DNA of 64,000 bases from Mycobacterium sp. OTB74 (GCF_029892685.1 NZ_JARXVD010000016.1:85409-149408), one strand, 5' to 3'. Shown: positions 35,974-45,554, numbered from the stretch's first letter. The notes: generated from the letters alone by a model not told the origin. Translations and numbers: made by a program.

Positions 35974-37334
35974 CCGCCGGGGCTTTCGGCTGGTAGGAGC
36001 AGCGATTTTAGGCTGGGAGCAGGAGCTGGTTGATTCTCCGGGGCAGTGACCGGCAGCAGTGGGCCGATCGATGGCGCTGGAACTACGGGCAGCACGTCGG
36101 TGGCGGCACCGTTGTAGGCGCTGATTGCCGGCGGCATCTGCGGCACCTCTGGTTTGGGGCCCGCACCTCCGGGCGCCAGCCCAGGTTCGGAATAGATGAT
36201 CCGATCGGGGCTTGGCGACGGGGTCAGGAATGGAGCCATCGGGAACGGAAGGTAGTTGAAGTTCAACGTTTTCAGTGCCGGCCCGAGGTACTGCGAACAC
36301 AACTTCGCCGTCTCGGGCGCCGTTGTGTTCTCGATCGCTCCGATCGTGCTGCAGATGAAGCTGACTGGATTGGACATGTTGTTGAACACGAATGCGCCTA
36401 CTGCGGCTCCGGTCTCCGGGTTGTACATGTTCATCTGATTGGCCAACGCATTCGGCGCGACGTGCAGGATGTTCTGCAGATCCAACTGGTGTTTGACGAG
36501 ATTGTCGGTCACATCGCGCAGGCCCGCGAGCTGGTGTGCGGTCTTGTCACGGGTTCCGGCGACGAACCGCTGAACATCATTGACGGCCACCGTCAGGCTG
36601 GTGACCATTGAGTCCAAATCAGACCTGTTGTCATCAACGACGGAGGTCAACGTCGCCATGTGATCCTGAAACTGCACGATTTGCTCGTTGCTGCCGCGCA
36701 GTGCCGAAACAAACACCTGGAGGTTGGCGATAATGTTAGCCATGTCGTCGCTGCCGTCGGCGAGGGTGCGACCCGCTCGCGCCAGTTCAGCGAGGGCTTC
36801 GCGTAGCTTGTCGCCGTTGCCAGTCATGGCCGCTGCGGCGCTGTCAATGAACTGTGACACCGACGTGCCCTGCGTACCGTTCTTTGGTCCTAGGTCGGTG
36901 GCCAGCCTGGTCAGCTGTTTTTTTACGTCATCCCATTCGACCGGAACAGCGGTTCGGTTGATGGGAATAACAGCGTTGTCGGGCATGATGGGCCCGTCCG
37001 AGGCATACGCGGGAGCAAGTTGTATGTACCGCGATGACACGAGATTCTGGGCCACCAGAACAGCTTTGGCGTCTGCGGGGATCGGCACGCTGTGGCTGAC
37101 CGTCAATGTGACTCTCACCGAGGCGCCCTGGGGCTCAATGCTGGTAATGGTCCCGACCTTGACACCGGCTACTCGCACGTCGTCACCAGGATAGATACCT
37201 GTCGCGGCGACGAAATTGGCCGTAATGGTCTTTGGCCTGAACATCGTTTGGCGGACCAAGACCGCTATTCCGACCAGTGCCAGCCCGATGAGGGCGCCAA
37301 TCAGGAGTACTCGCCCACGCCGTTGAATACTCAC
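35970..37334 (-). CDS. mceD: MceD-family protein
   Basis: A 454-residue Mce-family protein with a membrane helix (about residues 9-27), the MCE domain (GIYPGDDVRVAGVKVGTI), a helical region and a Pro/Ala-rich tail ending in PLLPVTAPENQPAPAPS-type sequence. It overlaps both mceC and mceE by four bases. The first 170 residues match the partial gene at the left window edge, so the two clusters are paralogous gene for gene. Confidence 0.92.
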   Translation of the reverse strand: MSIQRRGRVLLIGALIGLALVGIAVLVRQTMFRPKTITANFVAATGIYPGDDVRVAGVKVGTITSIEPQGASVRVTLTVSHSVPIPADAKAVLVAQNLVSSRYIQLAPAYASDGPIMPDNAVIPINRTAVPVEWDDVKKQLTRLATDLGPKNGTQGTSVSQFIDSAAAAMTGNGDKLREALAELARAGRTLADGSDDMANIIANLQVFVSALRGSNEQIVQFQDHMATLTSVVDDNRSDLDSMVTSLTVAVNDVQRFVAGTRDKTAHQLAGLRDVTDNLVKHQLDLQNILHVAPNALANQMNMYNPETGAAVGAFVFNNMSNPVSFICSTIGAIENTTAPETAKLCSQYLGPALKTLNFNYLPFPMAPFLTPSPSPDRIIYSEPGLAPGGAGPKPEVPQMPPAISAYNGAATDVLPVVPAPSIGPLLPVTAPENQPAPAPSLKSLLLPAESPGG

Positions 37335-38425
37335 TGGTGGGTACCGCCTTGTGGTGGAATTCCGTTGTACGGGATGGGGAACTCGGCACGAGGCCCAGCA
37401 TTGTCTGGAGGTTGTCCCTGACCGGTACCGCGGCGGAAACCGAACGCATAGTCAAGAAATGGCTGTAATGGTTCTCCTGGAACCAGATTCGGCTGGTAGG
37501 CCTGGTAGTAGTAGCCGCTGGACACCGCTTCGCCCAGCGTGAGTTCATATTTCGCCAAACCTGGAATCGCCTTCGCGATGTTGTCCTGATTCTTCTGCAG
37601 CATCGCAATTATCGCGTTGAGCCGATCCAGGGTGGGCGCAAGTTTGGCGTCGTTCTCGGCAACCAGGCCGGAAAGCTGATGGGCGACGGCGGTGGTGTCC
37701 ACGAGCAGGTTGACTATCGCTTGACGGCGCTCATCGAGGACCCCGACCAGGGTGTTGGCATCCAGTATCAACGTGGCGACGGCGTCACTGCGCTGAGCCA
37801 GGATCGAGGACACTCGGGCCGTGCTGGTCAGCAGCGATCGCAATGCGCCCTTCCGATCGCCCAGTGCGCGTGAGAGTTTCGCCAATCCATCGAATGTTGG
37901 GCCAAGCTCAGGGGCGATGCGATCCATGGTCACCGACAAGGTGTCCAAGGCATCGTTGAGTCCCTGGGTGTCAGTGCCTGCGGTATTGGTAGTCATGTCG
38001 CCGGTGGCATCACTTAGCGAATATGGCGTCGACGTACGCGAGACGGGTATCGTGGTCCCCGGACGTAGAACACCTCCACCGGCCGAGGTCAGTGCGAGTA
38101 CTCGTTGACCCAGCAATGTACCCGTACGTACGTGGGCAGTGGTTTCCGAGCCGAGACGGTAACGCGCATCGACGACAAACGTCACCGATGCTTTGCCCCG
38201 CTCAATAGCAACATCTGAGACAGACCCGATCTTCACGCCTGAACGCGTGACATCGTTGCCGACAGCCAGTCCGCCAGCATCGGTGAACTGCGCGCGGTAA
38301 CGCACCGTAGTCGCCAAGTTGACCAGGGACTGGGAGGTGAGGCCAATGGTGCATATCAGGATGATCAGGACGACACCGATCGCTCCGGCCCGCATCATCT
38401 TTACACCGCGGTATCGACTCATCAT
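37331..38425 (-). CDS. mceC: MceC-family protein
   Basis: A 364-residue Mce-family protein. The start is one of two adjacent ATG codons (38425 or 38422) at the mceB stop (ATGATG); the upstream frame lies inside mceB. A membrane helix (IGVVLIILICTIGL), MCE domain (GGLAVGNDVTRSGVKIGSV), helical repeats with LSGLVAENDAKLAPTLDRLN, and the conserved FLDYAFGFR end are visible. It aligns over its full length with MceC at 506-1567. Confidence 0.92.
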   Translation of the reverse strand: MMSRYRGVKMMRAGAIGVVLIILICTIGLTSQSLVNLATTVRYRAQFTDAGGLAVGNDVTRSGVKIGSVSDVAIERGKASVTFVVDARYRLGSETTAHVRTGTLLGQRVLALTSAGGGVLRPGTTIPVSRTSTPYSLSDATGDMTTNTAGTDTQGLNDALDTLSVTMDRIAPELGPTFDGLAKLSRALGDRKGALRSLLTSTARVSSILAQRSDAVATLILDANTLVGVLDERRQAIVNLLVDTTAVAHQLSGLVAENDAKLAPTLDRLNAIIAMLQKNQDNIAKAIPGLAKYELTLGEAVSSGYYYQAYQPNLVPGEPLQPFLDYAFGFRRGTGQGQPPDNAGPRAEFPIPYNGIPPQGGTHQ

Positions 38426-39447
38426 GAGTCTGCGCACCTCCCCCAGTCCTGCTTGATCCACGGGAAAACCGCGGTGCGCCCCTGCAAGTCACTGACTCGC
38501 AGCGCAAATCCGCAGATGTAGTAGTTGATCCAGCTGCCGTAGGACCCGAGTCGGGCGAGCTTGCGGTAATTGCCCGGAGCTCTCTTCAGCGCATCTTCGA
38601 GCGAGTCCTTCCGATCATCGATGATCGGGGCCAGTGCGTTGAGCTGATTGACCGTATCCGCAAGCGGTGGACGGACATTGGTCAGCAGGTCCGCAATAGT
38701 GGCTGTCCCCCGGCTCAGCGAATCGACGGCACCGCCAATCGTGTCTCGTTGTTGCGCCAATTCACCGACCAGTCGGTGCAGGCGATCGATCGCCTGAGTG
38801 AAACGCTCCCCATTGTTGGCGATAGTGGTGGCCACGGTGTTGAGGTCTGTAATCATTTGCTCGATGTCCCGGCTACTGCCGGCTAACGTGTTGGCGAATG
38901 ATGCGCCCCTGGCGAACAGTGACTGCAAATTGACGTCTTGTCCTTGCAATACCTGCAACAGCGACGCGGTCAGAGCATTGACGTCCTGAGGATTGAGGCC
39001 CTGGATCACCGGTTTGAGACCGCCGAGCAGTAGGTCCAGATCCAATGCAGGCGACGTGCGGTCGATAGGTATCTGGCTGCCCGCGTACAGCATTCGTGTT
39101 GAGCCAGGAGCGTTGATCAACTCCAGATAGCGGTCACCGACCAGATTCAGGTAGCGGACAGCGACCTTCGATGCCTCGGTCAGGACGACCACCGGATCGG
39201 CGTCAAAAGTGACGAGCACTGTCCCGTCGGGTCGCAGTTCCACGTCCCGCACCGTGCCGACACGTAATCCGGCCGCCCGTACGGTATCGCCGGCTTTGAG
39301 GCGCGAAGTATCGCTGAAAACTGCCGAATAGGCAGAGGCGGCCCCACCGCGCCAGTCACCGAACACCGCGAACAGCAGTCCGGTGAGTACAGCCATGACG
39401 AGGACGAACGCCCCGAACCGAAGACCAACGAGTGTCAACTTCTTCAT
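38422..39447 (-). CDS. mceB: MceB-family protein
   Basis: A 341-residue Mce-family protein. The ATG at 39447 overlaps mceA by four bases. An N-terminal membrane helix is followed by the MCE domain (SRLKAGDTVRAAGLRVGTV), RYLNLVGDRYLEL, helical repeats and the conserved YYICGFALRVSDLQGRTAVF plus PWIKQDWGRC end. It is paralogous to MceB at 1567-2595 over its whole length. Confidence 0.92.
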   Translation of the reverse strand: MKKLTLVGLRFGAFVLVMAVLTGLLFAVFGDWRGGAASAYSAVFSDTSRLKAGDTVRAAGLRVGTVRDVELRPDGTVLVTFDADPVVVLTEASKVAVRYLNLVGDRYLELINAPGSTRMLYAGSQIPIDRTSPALDLDLLLGGLKPVIQGLNPQDVNALTASLLQVLQGQDVNLQSLFARGASFANTLAGSSRDIEQMITDLNTVATTIANNGERFTQAIDRLHRLVGELAQQRDTIGGAVDSLSRGTATIADLLTNVRPPLADTVNQLNALAPIIDDRKDSLEDALKRAPGNYRKLARLGSYGSWINYYICGFALRVSDLQGRTAVFPWIKQDWGRCADS

Positions 39448-40634
39448 CCAGGCTGACCGATCTGGGCGCTGTTACGTGGCGGCCCATCCAACCCGCCGAA
39501 CAGGATCTGCTTTAACCCATCTGCATTGAGCGTGACCGCGTTCTGTTGACCGGTCTCTGCTGGGTTGGTGCCGGTATCTGTGACCACGAACGGCGGACTT
39601 GAGCCGAACGGAATCTTCGGCAGCCCTTCGCATATCGGCCCGCCGGTGGCGGCGACCTTAGGTAGATTCTTTGGATAGCGATAGCGCTCTCGAGCGCCCG
39701 TGAAGCCGATCGAGAGCAGTACGCCAGGTTCCGGCAGCGGCGTTGTCTTCTGGATCTCCATGATTCCGCCGATACCACAGGTGAGCCCCTGGTGGTATTT
39801 GTTGGTCAAATCCGTTGTGGGCAAGAGCAAGTGCAGGGCTCCCTGCAATCCTTGGCCATTGGCCGCCAAGACAGCGTTGCCGGAGTCGGACAAGCTGACG
39901 AGGCTTTGCAGAAACGCGCTCAAATTCTTGTCCTGGTCAACGATCGACGCACTGATTCGCGATGTGCTGCCAGCTATGGACAGAAGGTTTTTCGACGCAT
40001 CCGCGTATGCATCGATGACACTCGGCGCCACCTGCATATCGTGGCTGAGATTGTCCAGGCTCGGCTGTAGTCGGGTGAACATGTCGTCCAGCGCCCCAAG
40101 AGCCGCACCGAGCTTTTCTCCCCTGCCGCCCAACGCCGATGACAACGTCCCCATCGTCTGGTTCAGTTTCACCGGGTCGATTGACACCAGCAGGTTCGAC
40201 AGTTTCTCAAAGATGGTGTTGAACTCGACCGTGACCTGATCATCGGTGAGGACCTGCCCAGGCTGAAGGGTCTGCGCCGAGGGCACGTCGGGCGGAACCA
40301 TCTGCACTGCCTTGGCGCCGAACACGGTGGGCGAGGCAATATTCACCTGGACATTGGTCGGAATGTTGCGAAGCTGCGCGGGATCGACCGCCAAATGCAA
40401 TTCCGCGTGCTCGTATGGTAGTTGCTCAATCGACGTCACCGTTCCGATCTGCACGCCGAGAAGTTCAACTTTGGCGCCGGAATTCATGACCAAGCCGGCA
40501 CGGCGTGAAATCACCGTCAGCGGAACACTTGTGGTGAACCTCCCGCGGAACAGCACCGCGCTGAACGTCACCGTTCCAGCCAAGGCCAAAACCAATCCCA
40601 ACCCGGCCAGTGGCCGAAGCCACCTCACGCTCAA
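39444..40634 (-). CDS. mceA: MceA-family protein, first gene of the right mce cluster
   Basis: A 396-residue Mce-family protein beginning MSVRWLRPLAGLG, with the membrane helix right at the N-terminus. The MCE domain (SRRAGLVMNSGAKVELLGVQ), helical repeats and the conserved end GPPRNSAQIGQPG follow. As in the left cluster it is the first gene: 364 bases upstream hold no gene and the next gene is divergent, so no yrbE permease pair is present. Either the subunits use a permease encoded elsewhere or the clusters lost theirs. Confidence 0.92.
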   Translation of the reverse strand: MSVRWLRPLAGLGLVLALAGTVTFSAVLFRGRFTTSVPLTVISRRAGLVMNSGAKVELLGVQIGTVTSIEQLPYEHAELHLAVDPAQLRNIPTNVQVNIASPTVFGAKAVQMVPPDVPSAQTLQPGQVLTDDQVTVEFNTIFEKLSNLLVSIDPVKLNQTMGTLSSALGGRGEKLGAALGALDDMFTRLQPSLDNLSHDMQVAPSVIDAYADASKNLLSIAGSTSRISASIVDQDKNLSAFLQSLVSLSDSGNAVLAANGQGLQGALHLLLPTTDLTNKYHQGLTCGIGGIMEIQKTTPLPEPGVLLSIGFTGARERYRYPKNLPKVAATGGPICEGLPKIPFGSSPPFVVTDTGTNPAETGQQNAVTLNADGLKQILFGGLDGPPRNSAQIGQPG

Positions 40635-40998
40635 CGTCTTTGCCCTTCGCAGGCCGTGAGGCGACTGTCATCGGCGGTCCAACCAACGGTCATCGCAGTA
40701 CATCCTGGCACTTGGGCCCGTGGCCGAATACCCGACGATTGTCGGCAAAATCTGCCGGAGCGCCCCTGCGGCAGTTGAACACTCAATCAACTCCAGCTAT
40801 GTACGGCTACCCGACCCGGATGCGAGCCAACTTCGCTTGCGTGCCGGTCCATATGGGCGCACCGGCGGCTGCTATACGATTTCCAGAAGCCGCATTTGAC
40901 TGAATTTCTGTTCGCCGCCTGCTGCTGGCGAAACCAGATTTATCGCGACACGTTCGCACACGATTCCGATGTTCTGCAGGAAAGTCGAGGTCCATGTG
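40635..40998. promoter_or_regulatory. Divergent intergenic region before mceA
   Basis: A 364-base gap between mceA (minus) and an alpha/beta hydrolase gene (plus), presumably holding both promoters. No ORF resembles yrbE. No member of the 21-bp or 23-bp palindrome families was found here. A short CCGAC-gatt-GTCGG repeat is present near 40731-40744. A GAGGT sequence about eight bases before 40999 is the likely ribosome binding site of the hydrolase gene. Confidence 0.4.
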
Positions 40999-41922
40999 AT
41001 GTTCAAACCCGTCAACGCTGATGATCCGGACATCTGGACCGGCAGTCCGTCTTTACCCGCGCGACTGGCCGTAGGTGTCCTACGTGGAGTCCAGACGTTC
41101 TCGAAGTTGTTCAACGTGTCGTTCATGCGCACATTCGCGCCGATGATCGCCAATGACCATCCATCGGCTTGGGCGATCCGCGGATTGTCTGTCAACATTG
41201 AGGATTTCAACGGCTGGCCGGTGTACACGCTGCGGGCAGGCTCGTCGACAACCTCAACGGTTTTGTGCGTACACGGCGGCGCGTTCACTGTTGAAGCGAC
41301 CGCCCTGCACTGGCGTACCTATGCCGCGCTGGCCCGCGACACCGGGGCTCAGGTGATCGTGCCGATCTACCCGCTGGCCCCAGAGGGCACGGCGGCCTCG
41401 GTCGTCCCCCAGATGGCCGATCTGATCACCGACCTGATCGACCGAACTGAAGCAGCGGTCGGTCTGTATGGCGACTCGGCGGGAGGAACCATTGCGCTAG
41501 CTGCCGCCCAGGAATTGGTCATGCGCGGGACCGAGGTGCCCACGTACATGGTCTTGGTCTCGCCACTGTTAGACGCCACGCTCAGCAACCCAGAGTGTCT
41601 GACAATCAACGATCCGGTGCTAGACGTGAGCGAGCTTCAGGAGGCGGGGCGATTGTGGGCTGGTGACCTTGAGCCGACACACCCCATGGTCAGCCCGCTG
41701 TTCGGTTCATTGCTGGGTCTACCCCCGACATCGGTCTACATGGGCTCATTAGACGTGTTATCAGCGGACGTGCTTCGACTTCGCGAGCGCGCCGTGTCTG
41801 AAAATGCCGACATGACCTTCGATCTTCGCCACGGCTTAATCCACAACTGGGCGATGTCATCATCGCCCGAAGGCAGAGCTATTCGTCCGCAGGTGTATCG
41901 CGAGCTGACAGGCACCGACTAG
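40999..41922 (+). CDS. Alpha/beta hydrolase (hormone-sensitive-lipase / esterase type)
   Basis: A 307-residue alpha/beta hydrolase of the HSL-like (alpha/beta hydrolase fold-3) group. The oxyanion motif HGGAF and the nucleophile elbow GDSAGG (Ser160) are present. The acid and histidine are probably in SLDVLSAD and HGLIHNW. The start at 40999 follows GAGGT; an ATG at 40969 is possible. There is no signal peptide. It should cleave an ester of a hydrophobic compound, perhaps one brought in by the neighbouring Mce system. It is convergent with the tetR gene. Confidence 0.88.
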   Translation: MFKPVNADDPDIWTGSPSLPARLAVGVLRGVQTFSKLFNVSFMRTFAPMIANDHPSAWAIRGLSVNIEDFNGWPVYTLRAGSSTTSTVLCVHGGAFTVEATALHWRTYAALARDTGAQVIVPIYPLAPEGTAASVVPQMADLITDLIDRTEAAVGLYGDSAGGTIALAAAQELVMRGTEVPTYMVLVSPLLDATLSNPECLTINDPVLDVSELQEAGRLWAGDLEPTHPMVSPLFGSLLGLPPTSVYMGSLDVLSADVLRLRERAVSENADMTFDLRHGLIHNWAMSSSPEGRAIRPQVYRELTGTD

Positions 41923-41991
41923 TGACCACTGCGCTTCCCTTGTTACCAGCGAGGATTCGCGATACCACTAGGCGATGTCATCGGTCGCAGG

Positions 41992-42609
41992 TTATGATGA
42001 GCGGCGGCCCTTTCGAGTCCCGTCCGCTGCACTCGCGTCATCGGATGCCGCGGCATCTGCCCGCACGCCGGCAAGGATCCATCGTACCGTCGTCGAGAAA
42101 TTTGCCTTGACCCTTCGCGATTCAGCCAAACTGTCGCGGGACAGCTTTGGCTCACGCATTCCGCGTACTTCCATCACGGAATGATTGATAGTGACGTTGA
42201 CTAGGGCGCGGCAGCATTCAAGGCCGAGTTGTCGCGAAATCCCTTCCCGCAGTGTGGAATCCAGCAGTTTATCGACATAGTCCATAACCGCAGCGCCGTC
42301 GTCTACCGTCATCAGTTCAGTGAGGTACGGGTGGTCAAGTAGGGCACTGCGAAGGCCGAGGCACCAGTGCACTGCGGTGCTTTCCCAGTTCGCGTAGTCG
42401 TGGAATTCGAGTCGCAGCAACGAAAAATGCCGGGCAACGAGCGTTCGAATGAGGTGTTCCCTGCTGCCGACCTGTTGGTAGAGCGTGCGGGTGGAGATCT
42501 TCAGCTCAGCGGCAAGTCGGCGAGTGGTGAGCGCGCCGGTCCCTTCGGCATCGAGCAAGCCGAGGGCTCGCTCGTAAATCACTTCGGCAGGGATCAGCGG
42601 CTTGGCCAT
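41992..42609 (-). CDS. TetR-family regulator, last gene of the luxE-luxC operon
   Basis: A 205-residue TetR-type regulator. The ATG at 42609 gives the standard N-terminus; the frame above it lies inside luxC. The helix-turn-helix reads LTTRRLAAELKISTRTLYQQVG. The C-terminal domain (about residues 80-180) would bind an effector. It lies 19 bases after luxC in the same orientation, so it is probably autoregulated through the operator at 45555. It is the only complete regulator gene in the block that carries most of the 21-bp operators, which makes it the first candidate to bind them. Confidence 0.88.
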   Translation of the reverse strand: MAKPLIPAEVIYERALGLLDAEGTGALTTRRLAAELKISTRTLYQQVGSREHLIRTLVARHFSLLRLEFHDYANWESTAVHWCLGLRSALLDHPYLTELMTVDDGAAVMDYVDKLLDSTLREGISRQLGLECCRALVNVTINHSVMEVRGMREPKLSRDSLAESRRVKANFSTTVRWILAGVRADAAASDDASAADGTRKGRRSS

Positions 42610-42628
42610 GGCGCAATGGTATGTCGCA

Positions 42629-44092
42629 TCATGCCGGCGCCATTTTCGGCGCCTCCCACAACGGGAAGACCTGCTCGGGATCACATTGCTCGTCGACGAT
42701 CCATTTGCACATCCGGCGTACCGGCTCCATGGCATCCTGCGGAATCGTGAAGTTGACGCTGGCGGCATAACCAAGGGAGGTCAGCCGCTGCGCGCCGAAC
42801 AGCGGAAGCCTATCGCGCAGTTGCGTTTTCAGTGATTCGGGGTAGATGCCGATGGTCTGGGTGTAGGCGTTAACCGCGTCGGTGACTTTCTCGATGGAGT
42901 CAACGGGAACGATGTTGGCCACCCGGCCTGACAACAGCGTCGAGTAGTGCACCGCCTCATCGAGTTGCGAGACGATGATCGCGCCCTCGGCGTCCTCACC
43001 ACCGAAGACCTGGTACCAGTCCTCGGTGAGCCGGGACCCTTCGATGTTCTCCAGCAGCGTGCGATTGACCACCTTGGGTTTGGTGCTGATGTAGTCCGGC
43101 AGTGACACCAGAGACTGGTAGATCAGTTCACCTAAACGATTGGCGTTGGCCAGGCCCGCGTCGTCGGTGCCGCTGAGCACGTAGATGATCCGGGCATTCA
43201 CACAGCCCTCTTGGTTACCGGCCCCGATGTCGCACGCGGCGCGCTTAGCGACTTCGCGCAGTGTCTGCTCATCGGTGAAGGCTTCGGGGCCGATGATGGT
43301 GGCGCTGCGCTTGGGGTCCAGCGCGATCAGCTCCAGACCCGGCTGTATGTAGCGAGTGACATGCTTGACCGAGGCCAATCCGCCCCAGGCGACGATCTTT
43401 TCGACGTGTTCTGGTTTGTACAGCTGCTCTTCGATCTCAGTGTCGCCGCCCTTCCAATACCCGACAGCAAGGTGTTTGGTGACCGGGTGATCGGGAGCGA
43501 TATCGGCCAGCGTTCGTGCGATGGCCATGGCGGTCAACGGGTCGTTGGACGGCGCCTTGATGACGGCGTCGCTGCGGGTCAAGGCGTTGCGCAGCACGGT
43601 GATGCCGGCGACCAATCCCCCGTTTCCGGCGGGGATGTGCAGGGTGCGGGCACCAAATGCGCGCACCCGGATCTGACGCCCGTCCAGAAGCTGCCTCGGC
43701 ACCCAGCCCTCGAGGTAGTCGATCCCGACCTGAGTGTCGGCCAGTTCGCGCATGGAGTCGCGGGTGAACATCGCCGGTAGCGCGACATAACCGGTCCGTA
43801 GGATCGATTCGGGCATCGGATTGGACACCAGGCACGCCTCAAAGGCTTCCTGGATGTACGCGTTGCGCTCGAAACTCAGCTCCTGACCGAGTTCAGCCAA
43901 CACATCAAGAATCTCGTCGAGAGATATCTCGTAGAGATCGGCCAGATCCATGGGGCTGGGCAGCGGCAGACGGTGTGCATGCTTGGCCGGATCAGGCGCC
44001 TGGAACCGGTGCTCCAGACGCGTGGCGAACTCGATCAGATCGCCGTCGATGACCTCACCGCGGATAAACAGCGGGACAGTGAAGGTGCTCAT
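42629..44092 (-). CDS. luxC: LuxC-type acyl-CoA / acyl-protein reductase
   Basis: A 487-residue reductase of the LuxC family (aldehyde-dehydrogenase-like fold) that turns an activated fatty acyl group into the aldehyde with NADPH. The nucleophile is expected at Cys297 in GNQEGCVNAR. Nucleotide-binding features include FGARTLHIPAGNGG and TRSDAVIKAPSND. The length is normal. The start overlaps the LuxE stop by four bases (ATGA), as expected for two subunits of one complex. No luxA, luxB or luxD lies nearby, so the aldehyde is not meant for bioluminescence. Long-chain aldehyde or alcohol formation for lipid metabolism is the inferred role. Confidence 0.88.
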   Translation of the reverse strand: MSTFTVPLFIRGEVIDGDLIEFATRLEHRFQAPDPAKHAHRLPLPSPMDLADLYEISLDEILDVLAELGQELSFERNAYIQEAFEACLVSNPMPESILRTGYVALPAMFTRDSMRELADTQVGIDYLEGWVPRQLLDGRQIRVRAFGARTLHIPAGNGGLVAGITVLRNALTRSDAVIKAPSNDPLTAMAIARTLADIAPDHPVTKHLAVGYWKGGDTEIEEQLYKPEHVEKIVAWGGLASVKHVTRYIQPGLELIALDPKRSATIIGPEAFTDEQTLREVAKRAACDIGAGNQEGCVNARIIYVLSGTDDAGLANANRLGELIYQSLVSLPDYISTKPKVVNRTLLENIEGSRLTEDWYQVFGGEDAEGAIIVSQLDEAVHYSTLLSGRVANIVPVDSIEKVTDAVNAYTQTIGIYPESLKTQLRDRLPLFGAQRLTSLGYAASVNFTIPQDAMEPVRRMCKWIVDEQCDPEQVFPLWEAPKMAPA

Positions 44093-45516
44093 GCCTGGAA
44101 CTCCTTAAGGAAGTCGATGGCCTCGTTCTGCACCTCGTGGGTTGCCGCGCAGCTGATCTTGTCTTCCTGACCGTCCTTCTTCTCGCTGAACCGCATGATG
44201 GTGTGTTCAAGCGCCACACTGGTACGGCCACACTCACACGGGGTATTCCAGTCGATGGTGACCTCGTCGCCGGTGATGACACCGCCCCAATGGCTTTGGT
44301 TGACCACGTCGTACACCGCGAACCGGCCGGTCTGGCGACCAGCGCGCGGTAACGGCGCACTGGTGTCGGGATCGAGAATGAACGGAATAACCCACGGCTG
44401 CAGGTGGTACCGGCCTTGTTCGCATGCGAAATGCACACCGTTGTGTTCGGAGAATGCGTAGCCTTCCTGGATTCTCACCCCGCCGTAGAACTCTCGGATC
44501 ACATCCATATAGCCCTCGGGAAGCACCTGGCCTTTGGCGCCGCCGCCGGTCAGAATTGCCGAATTGGAGGCGAATTCGGCGCGGGCACCTTCCTTCAGAC
44601 CCGCAGCAGCCAGGTTGTACATCAAGTTGTACGTGCTGGTCATGAACACCCGCCGACCGCGTAGCTGGGTGGTCATCCGGGCGACGAACTCAGGCACCTC
44701 GGTCATCTGACGCTGCTGCATGGCGATGAATTCGCCCTTGCGTGCCGCCAGTTTCGGGTCAAGCTGCAGCCGGTCCAACTCACCTTTGGCCGCCGCGGCA
44801 CGCATCTTGTTGGCCAGAAACATCAGATCGGTATCCATGGCACCGGAATACAAAGGGTGGAAACGGCTTTCGTCGCCGCCGGTGAATTCGCGCTTCATCC
44901 ACGGCACCATCCGGGTCATACCGAAACGGCCCTCGCTGAAATTGGGCCAGATGACATCGACCACCGGGTTCAGCTCATCGTCCGTCGGCTCCTTACCGAA
45001 AGTCTGGAACACCATGTTCTTCCAGATGTGCATGCCTTCGACGGTGATCGGCACATCTTTGGGGATCACCGAGAACGTCCCGGTGGTGCCCGAGGACGTG
45101 ACGATCTGCAAGGGAGTCTGGCTTTCCAGCGCGTCGAGCCAGCCGTCGATGGAATCGCAACCGGTCACGTCGACCTTGGACAGGTCGTAGGCGGTCAGTT
45201 TGGCCAGCCACTTGGTCATCAGATCCCACCGGTTGTTATCCACCAGGGCAGCTGGATACGACTTGTACGCCGTGTGCGAGAACATCAGCGGCACGATGTC
45301 GTCAAACTCGTCGACCGCCGTGATCCCTAAGCGATCGGCCAACTTGCGGACCATCTCGATCTGCTCGCGATGCTCGCCGAAACGTTGGATCATCGCCGCA
45401 CGTTGCAGCTCTTCAAGTTCAGCACGGTCCATGCTGTGCATCGGCGTGATCGATTCGCCGAAGTAGGTCAGCGGGCTGTTCATGAAGTTGTGGACCGATT
45501 TGGTGGATGTGGTCAT
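44089..45516 (-). CDS. luxE: LuxE-type acyl-protein synthetase
   Basis: A 475-residue protein of the LuxE family (ANL-like acyl-adenylating enzymes). The ATG at 45516 opens the operon. The ATP loop is VTSSGTTGT (Ser141-Thr147), and the C-terminus holds a Cys-rich WNTPCECGRTSVAL segment and ends with EFQA. It is about 100 residues longer than bioluminescence LuxE proteins, mainly at the N-terminus. LuxE activates fatty acids with ATP and passes the acyl group to LuxC. The acyl source and the final product here are unknown. A 21-bp operator lies 39 bases upstream of the start. Confidence 0.87.
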   Translation of the reverse strand: MTTSTKSVHNFMNSPLTYFGESITPMHSMDRAELEELQRAAMIQRFGEHREQIEMVRKLADRLGITAVDEFDDIVPLMFSHTAYKSYPAALVDNNRWDLMTKWLAKLTAYDLSKVDVTGCDSIDGWLDALESQTPLQIVTSSGTTGTFSVIPKDVPITVEGMHIWKNMVFQTFGKEPTDDELNPVVDVIWPNFSEGRFGMTRMVPWMKREFTGGDESRFHPLYSGAMDTDLMFLANKMRAAAAKGELDRLQLDPKLAARKGEFIAMQQRQMTEVPEFVARMTTQLRGRRVFMTSTYNLMYNLAAAGLKEGARAEFASNSAILTGGGAKGQVLPEGYMDVIREFYGGVRIQEGYAFSEHNGVHFACEQGRYHLQPWVIPFILDPDTSAPLPRAGRQTGRFAVYDVVNQSHWGGVITGDEVTIDWNTPCECGRTSVALEHTIMRFSEKKDGQEDKISCAATHEVQNEAIDFLKEFQA

Positions 45517-45554
45517 CAGCGACTGCTCCCAAGGTTGTCTCGATGAGTCAACAA

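Noticed and set aside
34735..36300. Longer MceE starting at 36300
   Set aside because: The first 109 codons are a shadow of mceD; the lipoprotein signal at 35973 is the true start.
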